Shown in pieces: positions 52,923 to 62,029 of a stretch of DNA of 64,000 nt. This stretch comes from UBA5069 sp963773745 (GTDB lineage Bacteria > Chloroflexota > Anaerolineae > Caldilineales > Caldilineaceae), in the NCBI GenBank assembly GCA_963773745.1, contig CAVZCL010000001.1, positions 806,001 to 870,000 of the forward strand, written 5' to 3'. The translations under genes were made by a program, and so were the position numbers. The notes under the pieces were generated by a model. The model had not been told where the DNA came from. It ran no database searches and saw only the letters and a program-made list of their open reading frames with translations. Position 1 is the stretch's first letter. Each line of letters opens with the position of its first letter.

Positions 52923-54916
52923 AGGCTGGAGCGCCACCGTGCACGATGCGCCGCCCAGCACGGAGGCAGAGGCGTCTCTCGATTTGCACACGCTGGAGAC
53001 GCTGCGCCGCGAAGGCGAGCCCCTGGCCGGTGCGGCACTCTATGCCTTCCTGGAAAAGTGCGGTGTCCAGATTCAGCCCGGCGCTGCGCCGTGTGGAGTG
53101 GCTCTGGCGGCGCGAGAACGAGCTGCTCGCCGAGGTTGCCGGACCAGCGGAAGGCGACGAAGGCGCGCTCCCTCTCGAACCCTGCTTCGAGCTGGCGGCT
53201 TTCGCTGCGGCAGACTCGGCTGGGCCGACGGAGCCCTCGCTGTGGATGCCCAGTGCAGTCATGGGCATTGCGCACCTTGCACCCGCCACGGCGCGCATGT
53301 GGTGCCATCTGCGCCTTGAGCAGAGCTACGGCGCAGCCCGTGCGGCGGTGCGCCTCCACAGCAGCGAAGGCGCGCTCGTTGCTGCGATTGACGCCATTGA
53401 ACTGCAGCGTTTTGACGCGGCGCAGGGCGGCAGCCAGATGCTGCACACCGTCGTCTGGCAGCCCGCAGCACGACCGGACGACGCGCCTGCTCTGCCTGCG
53501 GCGAACCCGGCGGACGCGCGCTGGCTTATCCTGGCCGACGCTTCGGGCGTGGGTGAGGCGCTGGCGCTGCAACTGGCGGCCGGCGGCGTACCCGCTGTGA
53601 TCACGGGCGCGGGCGCGCACTACCAGAGCCTGCCGGATCAGCGCTATGTTGTGAACCCCGCTGCGCGTGCCGATTTCGACAGCCTCCTGCGCGACGCCTG
53701 TGGCGAGGGCGCGCCCGCAGGCATTGTCTATCTCTGGGCGCTCGACGCGCCGACTGGCGCGGCCGGAGACACCTTCCTGCAGACACAGGAACGGGTGGGC
53801 GGCGGGCTGCTCAACCTGACGCACGCGCTGCTTGCGCGTGGCGGCGCTTGCCCCATTTCCATTGTGACGCAGGGCGCGCAGCACACCCCTGGCCATGAAG
53901 GCGTGCAGCACATTGCGCAGTCGCCGCTGTGGGGGCTGGGCCGCGCCCTGGCCGAGGAGATGCCCGATTTTGGCGCTCGCCTGATTGACCTCGATCCGGC
54001 CGACACGCCTGCCGACGCCGCGACCAGGCTGGCACGCGAGCTTGTCGCCGCCAACGAAGATCAGCTGCTGCTGCGCGGTGACGCGCGGCTGGCGGCGCGC
54101 CTTGTGCGCGTGCCGGCGCAGGACACAGCACCATCTCGGCAGCCGCTGCGCCTGCGCGCCGACCGTGGCTACCTGCTCACCGGTGGCTTTGGCACGCTGG
54201 GCGCGCAGGTGGCGCGCTGGATGGTTGCACAGGGCGCGCGCCGTCTGATCCTTATGGGACGCACCCCGCTGCCGCCACGCGCCGGCTGGGCTGCGCTTGA
54301 CGGCGAAAACGCCGCAGCTGGACGCGTGGCGCTCGTCCGCGAACTTGAGCAGCTGGGTGCGACCGTTCACACGCCAGCGGTGGACGTGGCCGATGCGGCA
54401 GCGCTGCGCAGCTGGCTCGACGGCTACCGCGCCGAGGGGTGGCCCCCCATTGGCGGCGTCATTCACATGGCAGCCACCTTTGACGGCCTGCTGTTGCACG
54501 AACTGGAGCCGCAAGACTACACCGCGCTGTTGCGCACCAAGGTTGTGGGCGCGCTGCTGCTGAGCGAGCTTCTGCCTGATGTCGATTTCTTCGTGCTCTT
54601 CTCGTCTATCGCGGCGCTCTTGCCCCAGTCGGGCCAGGGCGCGTACGCAGCAGCCAACGCGACCCTCGATGCGCTTGCGAATCGCCGCGCCTCGCTGGGC
54701 AAACATGCGCTCAGCGTTAACTGGGGCGTATGGGCGGCGGAGCAGCGGGGCAGCTCTGAAGCGTACCGCCAGCGCACCGACTTGGCCGACCACCTGCTTG
54801 CCGCCAGGGGCTTTGACGCATTTCGTGTGGCCGACGGGTTGGATGCGCTTGCCCGGCTGCTGCAGAGCACGCACAACCAGGCCATGGTGGCGCACGCGTC
54901 AACGGGGCAGCATTGA
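52904..54916 (+). CDS. Polyketide synthase module 1, dehydratase end and ketoreductase
   Basis: True coding in this frame begins near 53090 (LRRVEWLWRRENELLAEV). The dehydratase end is followed by a structural and then catalytic KR: NADPH loop LLTGGFGTLGAQVARW, and the Ser/Tyr region FVLFSSIAALLPQSGQGAYA. No ER and no ACP follow before the stop. With the KS-AT part it makes a KS-AT-DH-KR module; the ACP is a separate gene starting at the overlapping TGATG. Sequence before about 53090 in this frame is not real. Confidence 0.85.
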   Translation: MASAGLKAGAPPCTMRRPARRQRRLSICTRWRRCAAKASPWPVRHSMPSWKSAVSRFSPALRRVEWLWRRENELLAEVAGPAEGDEGALPLEPCFELAAFAAADSAGPTEPSLWMPSAVMGIAHLAPATARMWCHLRLEQSYGAARAAVRLHSSEGALVAAIDAIELQRFDAAQGGSQMLHTVVWQPAARPDDAPALPAANPADARWLILADASGVGEALALQLAAGGVPAVITGAGAHYQSLPDQRYVVNPAARADFDSLLRDACGEGAPAGIVYLWALDAPTGAAGDTFLQTQERVGGGLLNLTHALLARGGACPISIVTQGAQHTPGHEGVQHIAQSPLWGLGRALAEEMPDFGARLIDLDPADTPADAATRLARELVAANEDQLLLRGDARLAARLVRVPAQDTAPSRQPLRLRADRGYLLTGGFGTLGAQVARWMVAQGARRLILMGRTPLPPRAGWAALDGENAAAGRVALVRELEQLGATVHTPAVDVADAAALRSWLDGYRAEGWPPIGGVIHMAATFDGLLLHELEPQDYTALLRTKVVGALLLSELLPDVDFFVLFSSIAALLPQSGQGAYAAANATLDALANRRASLGKHALSVNWGVWAAEQRGSSEAYRQRTDLADHLLAARGFDAFRVADGLDALARLLQSTHNQAMVAHASTGQH

Positions 54917-55449
54917 TGAAGTCGACTGCCGCCGATCCGCTTCCCTTGCTCGCAGAGCTTGCGGCGGCGGTGAAAGATGAACGCGCAGCCATTGCCGCCG
55001 ATGGTCCGCAGCAGCTTTCGCTCCGCGCACAACTTGAGGCGACGGGCAGCACTGCACGTGCAGCAATGCTCGAGTCGCACGTGCAGCGCGTGGCCGCACG
55101 TGTGCTCAAGCTGCAGCCCGACCGTCTCGACCCCGCCAAGCCCTTTGGGGCCATGGGCATGGATTCGCTCATGGGCGTTCAGTTGCGCAACCGCCTCGAG
55201 ATCGATCTTGGGCTGCGCCTGCCCACGACGCTGGCGTGGAACTACCCGACGGTGAAAGCCATGAGCGCCAACCTGCTCGACAGGCTCTTCGACGCCGACC
55301 TGCTGGCCGACACTCCGCCTGCGCCAGCGTCAATTGAGCCAGTGGCGGCGAACGAGAACGGCGCCCAGCTCGCCACACTCATTACCGGTGTGCAGCAAAT
55401 GAGCGACGATGAAGCCCTGCTCGCGCTGCTGGATGGGAGACGCTCATGA
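54916..55449 (+). CDS. Free-standing acyl carrier protein
   Basis: 177 residues. The phosphopantetheine site is the Ser in GMDSLMGVQLRNRLE. About 65 residues precede the ACP fold, and about 55 follow it, including LITGVQQMSDDEALLALLDG, which resembles a C-terminal docking helix. It replaces the ACP missing from module 1. The start overlaps the module 1 stop and its stop overlaps the module 2 ATG. Confidence 0.9.
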   Translation: MKSTAADPLPLLAELAAAVKDERAAIAADGPQQLSLRAQLEATGSTARAAMLESHVQRVAARVLKLQPDRLDPAKPFGAMGMDSLMGVQLRNRLEIDLGLRLPTTLAWNYPTVKAMSANLLDRLFDADLLADTPPAPASIEPVAANENGAQLATLITGVQQMSDDEALLALLDGRRS

Positions 55450-56156
55450 GTAACCAGCCAACCGGCGCCATTTCCGCGCTTGAGCTAGCCCTGCTCGCGC
55501 AACAGGCGCGGCACACTCGATGGCGCCGATCTGCTCGCCGCCGAACCGATCGCCATCATCGGGCAGGCTGCCGCTTTCCCGGCGGCGCCGACTCGCCAGA
55601 GGCCTTCTGGGATCTGCTCGCCAATGGCGTCGACGCCATTGGCACAGTGCCGCCCGACCGCTGGGACGCCGACGCGCTCTACGACGCCGACCTTTTGCAC
55701 CAGGCAAGCTCAACACACGCTGGGGTGGCTTCCTCGAAAACATTGATGCATTCGACGCGCCCTTCTTCGAGCATTCTCGCCGCGCGAGGCCGATGCACGA
55801 TGGACCCGCAGCAGCGGCTGCTTGCTCGAGGTCGCATGGGAGGCGCTGGAGCGCGCCGGCCTGACGCTGCGAGGATCAGTTGCCGGCAGCCTCACCGGCG
55901 TCTTCATGGCGGCCACCCTCTACGACTACACGCTGAGCCAGTACCGCAGCCGCGCCCGACATTGACGCGCACACGATCACCGGCACAATGCAACTGCATG
56001 ATCCCCAACCGACTCTCCTACCTCCTCGACCTGCAGGGGCCCAGCGTGGCCGTCGACACCGCCTGCTCGTCGTCGCTGGTGGCGGTCCACCTGGCCTGCC
56101 AGAGCCTGCGCAACCGGCGAGAGCGACCTTGCGCTGGCCGGCGGCGTCAACGCTGA
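55446..56156 (+). CDS. Polyketide synthase module 2, KS N-terminal fragment
   Basis: The ATG overlaps the ACP stop. KS pieces appear in this frame (CRFPGGADSPEAFWDLLANG; MDPQQRLL; VAVDTACSSSLVAVHLACQS), but between them the family sequence moves to other frames. Examples are an extra T in CTGCTTGCTCGAG near 55829 and an extra C in CGCAACCGG near 56114. The fragment ends at an artificial stop. It is the start of one gene ending at 61983. Confidence 0.8.
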   Translation: MSNQPTGAISALELALLAQQARHTRWRRSARRRTDRHHRAGCRFPGGADSPEAFWDLLANGVDAIGTVPPDRWDADALYDADLLHQASSTHAGVASSKTLMHSTRPSSSILAARGRCTMDPQQRLLARGRMGGAGARRPDAARISCRQPHRRLHGGHPLRLHAEPVPQPRPTLTRTRSPAQCNCMIPNRLSYLLDLQGPSVAVDTACSSSLVAVHLACQSLRNRRERPCAGRRRQR

Positions 56157-56827
56157 TCCTCTCGCCCGAGCAGACCATTTCGCTCTCGCAAGTCGGGGCT
56201 CATGGCGCCCGATGGGCGCTGCAAGACCTTCGACGCGCGCGCCGACGGCTTCGTGCGCGGCGAGGGTGCGGCGTCGTCGTGCTCAAGCGCCTGGCCGACG
56301 CGCTCGCCGACGGCGACCCGATCTGGGCGGTGATCCGCGGCTCGGCCGTCAACCAGGACGGGCGCTCCACGCGCCTGACCGCGCCCAACGGCCTCGCGCA
56401 GCAGGAGGTGGTGCGCCGCGCCTGGCCAATGCGCCACGTCCGGCGTCGAACCAGATCAGCTGGCTATGTCGAGGCGCACGGCACCGGCACGTCGCTGGGC
56501 GACCCCATCGAGGTCGAGGCGCTGGCCGCTGTGCTGGGGGATGGCCGGCGACGGCGCACAGCCGGTTGCGCTCGCGTCGGTGAAGACCAACATCGGCCAC
56601 CTGGAGGCGGCGGCGGGCATCGCGGGCCTCATCAAGCTTGTGGTGAGCATGCAGCACGAGGCCATTCCGCCGCAGCCTGCACTTCGACCGAGCCTCAACC
56701 CGCACATTGCGCTCGAGGGCACGCCGCTTCGACATCCCCACAGAGCTGGAGCCCTGGCCTGCAGGGCAGCAGCCGCGGCTTGCGGGTGTCAGCTCGTTCG
56801 GCTTCGGCGGCACCAACGCGCACGTAA
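55988..56827 (+). CDS. Polyketide synthase module 2, KS middle fragment
   Basis: From about 56150 this frame gives LILSPEQTISLSQ, then VVLKRLADALADGDPIWAVI, and the His motif YVEAHGTGTSLGDPIEVEA. Between these, parts such as GLMAPDGRCKTFDARADGF lie in the neighbouring frame. The second His motif (SVKTNIGHLEAAAG) is again in another frame. The sequence before 56150 is out of frame and not coding. Confidence 0.6.
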   Translation: MQLHDPQPTLLPPRPAGAQRGRRHRLLVVAGGGPPGLPEPAQPARATLRWPAASTLILSPEQTISLSQVGAHGARWALQDLRRARRRLRARRGCGVVVLKRLADALADGDPIWAVIRGSAVNQDGRSTRLTAPNGLAQQEVVRRAWPMRHVRRRTRSAGYVEAHGTGTSLGDPIEVEALAAVLGDGRRRRTAGCARVGEDQHRPPGGGGGHRGPHQACGEHAARGHSAAACTSTEPQPAHCARGHAASTSPQSWSPGLQGSSRGLRVSARSASAAPTRT

Positions 56828-57672
56828 TCCTCGAGGAAGCGCCGCGCCTGCCCGCGCCGGCTGCACAAGCCGGCGCCGATGAGGCCCAACTGCTCGTCCT
56901 CTCCGCCCACTCGCCCGAGGCGCTGCACGCGCTTGCGCGCAGATACATTGAGCGGTTGAACGTCACCGACGATGTGCGCCTGGGCGACATTTGCACGGCG
57001 GCCGCACTGCGCCGCACACACTTTGATGAGCGGCTGGCGGTGGTGGGCAGCAGCCGCGCCGAAATGGCAGAGCGCCTCGGCCTCTTTGTGGCGGGCGAAA
57101 CGCAGCCGGGCCTTGCCGCAGGCCGGCGCGACCCCGCCGAGCGGCGCGAGATTGTCTTCGTCTGCTCGGGGCAGGGGCCGCAGTGGTGGGCCATGGGGCG
57201 CGAACTGATGGCGCGCGAGCCACACTTTCGCGCACAAATGGAAGAGTGCAGCCGCGCTGCTGACCGAGGCCGGGGCCACGTGGTCGCTGCTCGAGGAGCT
57301 TGGGCGCGACGAGGCTGCGTCGCGCCTGGATCAGACCGAGATTGCCCAGCCCGCGCTCTGTGCGCTGCAGGTGGCGCTGGCTGGTTTGTGGCGCGCGTGG
57401 GGCGTCGTGCCGCAGGCCGTCGTGGGCCACAGCGTAGGCGAGATTGCCGCCGCCCACATTGCCGGCATCCTCTCGCTGGCGGATGCCATGCGGGTCGTGC
57501 TCCTGCGCGGCCGCCTTATGCAGCAGGCCACGGGCAGCGGCAAGATGGCCTCCGTGGGCCTGCCCGTGGCCCAGGTGGAGCAGGCCCTGCACGGAGAGGG
57601 CGCGCCCGTTGTGGCGGCCATCAACGGGCCGGCGACGACGGTCATCTCCGGCACGCCCGACGCGGTGGATGA
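56707..57672 (+). CDS. Polyketide synthase module 2, KS end and AT start
   Basis: This frame holds the KS end (AGVSSFGFGGTNAHVILEEA), the KS-AT linker, and the AT start IVFVCSGQGPQWWAMGREL. A one-base gain near 57255 moves coding to the frame that continues at 57371; the C-terminal part of this fragment is not real. Confidence 0.75.
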   Translation: MRSRARRFDIPTELEPWPAGQQPRLAGVSSFGFGGTNAHVILEEAPRLPAPAAQAGADEAQLLVLSAHSPEALHALARRYIERLNVTDDVRLGDICTAAALRRTHFDERLAVVGSSRAEMAERLGLFVAGETQPGLAAGRRDPAERREIVFVCSGQGPQWWAMGRELMAREPHFRAQMEECSRAADRGRGHVVAARGAWARRGCVAPGSDRDCPARALCAAGGAGWFVARVGRRAAGRRGPQRRRDCRRPHCRHPLAGGCHAGRAPARPPYAAGHGQRQDGLRGPARGPGGAGPARRGRARCGGHQRAGDDGHLRHARRGG

Positions 57673-59356
57673 GGCCGTCGCGCGCTGGCAGGCCGCCGGC
57701 GTGAGCGTGCGGCCGCTGCCCGTCAACTATGCCTTCCACAGCCCGCAAATGGAGCCCTACCGCCAGGCGCTGGCGGCGGCGCTCGCCGGACTTGCGCCCA
57801 GTGCCGGCACGCTGCCCTTCTATTCCACAGTCACCGGCAAGCAGTTGCCGGGTGGCGCGCTGGACGCCGCCTACTGGGGGCGCAACCTGCGCGAGCCTGT
57901 GCGCTTTGCCGCTGCGGTTGCGGCGCTGGCCGAGGCGGGCGTTAACACATTTGTTGAGCTATCGCCCCATCCCGTGCTGGGTGCAGCGATTGGCGAGACG
58001 CTGGCTGCGGACAACCGCACGAGCGTGGTGGTGGCTTCCATGCGGCACGGGCGCGATGAGCGCGCAACGCTGCTGGCTGCCATGGGCCACCTCTACGTGC
58101 ACGGGATAACGCCGGCATGGAAGGCGCTGCTCCCTGCCGGCGGCCGCCCTGTGGATCTGCCCACCTACCCGTGGCAGCGGCAGCGCCACTGGTTCACGCC
58201 GCCCACAGCGGCCGCAGCAAGCAGCGCCGAGCCAACATTGCGGCGTGTGCGCGCGCCTGGCCTCGAAGGCGTCATCTACGAGATGGAGTTCAGCGCAAGC
58301 GCACCTGCTTTTGTGGCCGACCACGCGATTGGCGGCACGCCCGTCATGGCCGCCACCGTCTACCTTGCGCTGGCCGACGCCGCATTTGCACTATACAGCG
58401 GCAACTCGCCGCATCTTGTCGAGAATGTGGAAATCCTCGCGCCGCTCCTGCTGGCGGCGAATGCGCCGTGCCCTGTGCAGGTGCACCTTGCGCCTGACGA
58501 CAGCGGTGCAAGTTTCAAGCTCATGGCCCTCGGCGCAGATGAGCGCTGGAAACTCCACGCAACGGGCCACCTGCGCGCCACACCTGCAGATGGCCCAACT
58601 GACGCCGCCAACGTGCTGGATATTGACGCTGTTAAAGCACGATGTCGGCACCATGTGGGCGCCAGCGCCCATTACGCCGACGCGGCGGTGCGCGGGATCA
58701 CCTTCGGACCCGCCTTCCAGGGCGTCGAGTCGATTCAGGTGGGTGATGGTGAGGCGCTTGGTGCAATTCGTCGCCCGGCCGGTCTGCAGGACGAAGGGAC
58801 GGCGTGGCGCTTCCATCCGGCGCTGCTCGATGCCGCGCTGCAGCCCCTCAACGCGCTGCTGCCCGAAGGCAGCGCACCTTTTTTGCCCGTCACCATCGAA
58901 ACGCTGCAGCTGCACGCGCCCGCCTCCGAGTCGCTCTGGAGCCACGTGCGCCGGCGCACGCTGGCAGCGGACGGCAGCAACCTGGTTGTGGATGTTGCGA
59001 TTTACGCAGACGACGGCGCGCCTGTGGCGATGGTCACCGGCCTGCGCCTGCAGCGCGCCAAGCTCGACGGCTTTGCGTCCACTCCCAAACCTTCTTCCCT
59101 GTTGTACACGTTGGCATGGGAAGAGACGCCTGAAGCCACACAAACGCAGGCGATCGATGGAGACTGGCTGCTGGTGGGCGACGGGAGCAGCGTAGCCACT
59201 GCGCTTGGCAGGTGCCATCGAGGCCCGTGGCGGCCGCGCCACAACCGTCGCATCAGCGGCGGCGCTCGCCGAGCAGCTGCAGCCGAACACCGAGCTATGG
59301 CGCGGCGTCGTTCACCTCGGCGCGCTGGACAATGGCGCAGGCGATGCGAGCGCTGA
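57371..59356 (+). CDS. Polyketide synthase module 2, AT and DH part
   Basis: The AT has nucleophile VVGHSVGEIAAAHIAG and the box VNYAFHSPQM, which resembles the HAFH malonyl type. The dehydratase starts at DHAIGGTPVMAATVYLALAD. The catalytic His is present, but the motif Pro is replaced by Ala, so activity is uncertain. DH C-terminal features follow (GITFGPAFQG; FHPALLDAALQPL with the second catalytic Asp). The frame is lost near 59210. Confidence 0.88.
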   Translation: MALAGLWRAWGVVPQAVVGHSVGEIAAAHIAGILSLADAMRVVLLRGRLMQQATGSGKMASVGLPVAQVEQALHGEGAPVVAAINGPATTVISGTPDAVDEAVARWQAAGVSVRPLPVNYAFHSPQMEPYRQALAAALAGLAPSAGTLPFYSTVTGKQLPGGALDAAYWGRNLREPVRFAAAVAALAEAGVNTFVELSPHPVLGAAIGETLAADNRTSVVVASMRHGRDERATLLAAMGHLYVHGITPAWKALLPAGGRPVDLPTYPWQRQRHWFTPPTAAAASSAEPTLRRVRAPGLEGVIYEMEFSASAPAFVADHAIGGTPVMAATVYLALADAAFALYSGNSPHLVENVEILAPLLLAANAPCPVQVHLAPDDSGASFKLMALGADERWKLHATGHLRATPADGPTDAANVLDIDAVKARCRHHVGASAHYADAAVRGITFGPAFQGVESIQVGDGEALGAIRRPAGLQDEGTAWRFHPALLDAALQPLNALLPEGSAPFLPVTIETLQLHAPASESLWSHVRRRTLAADGSNLVVDVAIYADDGAPVAMVTGLRLQRAKLDGFASTPKPSSLLYTLAWEETPEATQTQAIDGDWLLVGDGSSVATALGRCHRGPWRPRHNRRISGGARRAAAAEHRAMARRRSPRRAGQWRRRCER

Positions 59357-59843
59357 TCCGCTGGCGGCCATGACACCGTCGCTTGCCATGGCGCTCGACG
59401 TCGTGCAGCAGATGGCCGCCGCCAACAGCAGCGGCGCGCCTCTGGATCGTCACGTGCGGGGCATCAAGCGACGGGATAATGCCGCGCAGGACTGCCGCTG
59501 CGCAGGCGCCGCTGCTCGGCCTTGGCGCCGTCATTGCGCGCGAACATCCCGAATGGCGCACAACCTGCGTGGACCTTGACCCCGCCCAGGAAGCATCTGC
59601 AGCGGCGCATGCGCTGGCCGGCGCGCTTGCCTTCACTGGCAGCGACACGCACCTTGCGCTGCGCGGCGAGAGCTCTCTCGTGCCCCGTTTGCGGCCACTG
59701 ACGCCAGCTGCAGCGCCGACAACGCACGACGAGTCCGACGCATTGCCTCGTCGCCTGGACATTGGCGTGCGCGGCGTGCTCGACAACCTCGCGCTCAAGG
59801 CGCAGGAGCGGCGCGGCCCGGCCCCGATGAGGTTGAAATACGC
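59357..59843 (+). other. Frame-broken linker/structural KR of module 2
   Basis: No single frame is coding throughout. Recognisable pieces alternate among frames: MAMALDVVQQMAAANSS, LLGLGAVIAREHPEWRTTCV and LRGESSLVPRLRPLTPAAAP. These fit the structural KR and linker before an enoylreductase. At least two single-base shifts lie here. Confidence 0.6.
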
Positions 59844-61022
59844 GTGCGCAGCGCCGGTCTCAACTTCCGCGATGTGCTCAACGTGCTCGATCTCTACCCA
59901 GGCGCCGCATGGGAGTTGGGTGACGAGTGCAGCGGCGAGGTGGTGCGCGCGAGGGACAATGTGCAAGGGCTGCGCGCGGGCGACAGCGTTATGGCGATGG
60001 CGCGCGGCGGGTTGGCCGACTACGTCACCACGCCCGCCGCGCTGGTCACGCCGATGCCGGCCAACCTCTCCTTTGATGAGGCAGCCACGGTTCCCATTGC
60101 CTTCCTCACCGCGTGGTATGCGCTGCACACAGTGGGGGCGTTGCAGGCGGGTGAGCGCGTGCTCATTCACGCCGGCGCGGGCGGCGTTGGCATGGCCGCC
60201 ATTCAGCTTGCGCAGCGTGCAGGCGCGGAGGTGTACGCGACAGCCGGCAGCGATGAAAAGCGCGCCCGCCTCAAGCAAATGGGGGTGGCGCACGTCTTTG
60301 ATTCGCGCGCGCTGACCTTTGCGCCGGGCATCATGCAGGAGACCGACGGTCAGGGCGTGCACGTTGTGCTCAACGCGCTGAGCGGCGACTTCATTACCAG
60401 GAGCGTGGAGTTGCTTGCGCCGGGCGGCCGCTTCATCGAGATTGGCAAACGTGACATCTGGACGCCCGCGCAGATGCACGCGCAGCGGCCTGATGTGCGT
60501 TACGCCATCCTCTTCCTTGGCGATGTGGCGCGTGACGAACCGGCCGCAATCCAGACCATGCTGCGCTCGATTGCGGCGGGGCTGGCTGACGGTTCACTGA
60601 AACCACTGCCGCTGACGCGCTTCCCCATGGAGCGGGCGATTGACGCCTTCCGCTTCATGGCGCAGGCGCGCCACATTGGCAAGATTGTGCTCTCGCCACC
60701 AGCGCACAGCGACGCGCGCGCGGAGCTTGCGATACGCGCCGACGCCACCTGGCTGATTACGGGGGGTCTCGGCGGGCTGGGGTTGGCCGTGGCGCGCCAC
60801 CTTGTGGCACGCGGCGCACGCGCGCTGGCACTCGTTGGCCGCAGCCGGCCGAGCGAGGCCGCCAGCGCCGCCATTGCCGCTATGGAAGCAACCGGCGCGG
60901 CAGGTGCGCACCTACGCCGCCGACGTGAGCGACGCCGAGGCTGTGGCGAAGCTGCTGGCAGAAGTTGGCCGCACACAGCCGCCGCTGCAGGGGGTGATCC
61001 ACGCGGCCGGCATCAACGATGA
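59844..61022 (+). CDS. Polyketide synthase module 2, enoylreductase and KR start
   Basis: The ER (about residues 1-285) has GLNFRDVLNVLDLYPG, the Asp/Glu region GDECSGEVVR and the NADPH loop HAGAGGVGMAAIQLAQ. The KR begins with WLITGGLGGLGLAVARHLVA. Coding leaves this frame at an extra G in GCGGCAGG near 60900. Full reduction to a saturated chain is predicted for this module if DH, ER and KR all work. Confidence 0.87.
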   Translation: MRSAGLNFRDVLNVLDLYPGAAWELGDECSGEVVRARDNVQGLRAGDSVMAMARGGLADYVTTPAALVTPMPANLSFDEAATVPIAFLTAWYALHTVGALQAGERVLIHAGAGGVGMAAIQLAQRAGAEVYATAGSDEKRARLKQMGVAHVFDSRALTFAPGIMQETDGQGVHVVLNALSGDFITRSVELLAPGGRFIEIGKRDIWTPAQMHAQRPDVRYAILFLGDVARDEPAAIQTMLRSIAAGLADGSLKPLPLTRFPMERAIDAFRFMAQARHIGKIVLSPPAHSDARAELAIRADATWLITGGLGGLGLAVARHLVARGARALALVGRSRPSEAASAAIAAMEATGAAGAHLRRRRERRRGCGEAAGRSWPHTAAAAGGDPRGRHQR

Positions 61023-61983
61023 CGGCGTGCTTGTGCAGCAGAGCTGGGCGCGCATGGCGCGCGTGCTTGCACCCAAGGTGGCGGGCGCGTGGCATTTGCA
61101 TGAACAGACGCGCCACCTGCCGCTGGATTGCTTCGTGCTCTTTTCTTCGGCGGCCGCGCTGCTTGGCACGGCGGCCCAAGGCCCCTATGCGGCGGCCAAC
61201 GCGTATCTGGACGCGCTCGCCACAGCGCGGCGCACCGAGGGGCTGCCCGCGCTAAGCATTGGCTGGGGCCCCTGGGAGAAGCTGGGCATGACGGCGCGCA
61301 TCTCGGCGCAGGACAACGCCCGCATTGCGCGCCTGGGGCTGGAGCCGCTCGCCGCCGACGAGGCGCTGGCGGCGTTCGACGAAGCGTTTACGCACGCTGA
61401 GGCCGTGCAAGGTGGCCGCGTGGCCGTGCTCAAGCTGAGCCGCGCGGCCCTGCAGGCGAGCGACGAGCCGCTCTTCGCTGCGCTGCGTACACAAGCACCG
61501 GCAGCGCAAGAAAGCGCGGCAGCCACGCCGCAGCCCGCCGCACCCACCTTTCTGGAAGGGTGGGCCGCCACCCCACCCGCCCGCCGCGACGAACGGCTGC
61601 GCGCCTTTGTGCAGGCGCAGGCGAACAAAGTGCTGGGGCTGCCGTCCGCCCATGCCATTCCGGCGCGCCGTCCCTTTAGCGAGTTGGGGCTGGATTCGCT
61701 CATGGCGGTGGAGTTGCGCAACAGCCTGAGCGCGGCCCTCGCTGCGCCGCTGCCCGCCACGCTGCTCTTTGACTATCCAACGGGCGAAGCGCTCTGTGCC
61801 TATCTGCGCAAGAGCGTGGCTTCATTGGCAGCGGAGGCGGCAGCTCCGGAGCCGGTCGCCGTCGCGCCGATACGGCCGCCCGCACAACCTGCCGACGACC
61901 TTGCCGCGCTGTCCGACGAGGAAGCCGAAGCGCAATTGCTGGCCGAGCTTGCCAGTCTGCACGCCGCAGGTGAAGGCCGCTGA
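60802..61983 (+). CDS. Polyketide synthase module 2, KR end and ACP
   Basis: Real coding starts near 60900 (QVRTYAADVSDAEAVAKLLA). The KR shows VIHAAGINDDG and FVLFSSAAALLGTAAQGPYA with Ser and Tyr in place. The ACP site is the Ser in LGLDSLMAVELRNSL. The C-terminal tail (LSDEEAEAQLLAELASLHAA) is a probable docking helix for the next synthase. With the upstream parts the gene encodes KS-AT-DH-ER-KR-ACP. Confidence 0.87.
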   Translation: MWHAAHARWHSLAAAGRARPPAPPLPLWKQPARQVRTYAADVSDAEAVAKLLAEVGRTQPPLQGVIHAAGINDDGVLVQQSWARMARVLAPKVAGAWHLHEQTRHLPLDCFVLFSSAAALLGTAAQGPYAAANAYLDALATARRTEGLPALSIGWGPWEKLGMTARISAQDNARIARLGLEPLAADEALAAFDEAFTHAEAVQGGRVAVLKLSRAALQASDEPLFAALRTQAPAAQESAAATPQPAAPTFLEGWAATPPARRDERLRAFVQAQANKVLGLPSAHAIPARRPFSELGLDSLMAVELRNSLSAALAAPLPATLLFDYPTGEALCAYLRKSVASLAAEAAAPEPVAVAPIRPPAQPADDLAALSDEEAEAQLLAELASLHAAGEGR

Positions 61984-61990
61984 TTGTCCC

Positions 61991-62018
61991 GACACCCGAC
62001 ACCCGACACCCGACACCC
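61991..62018. repeat. Four tandem GACACCC units
   Basis: Four exact copies of the 7-base unit GACACCC fill the gap between two synthase genes. The related GGGTGTT unit repeats at about 3380-3396. Confidence 0.7.
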
Positions 62019-62029
62019 GAGCATAAGCC

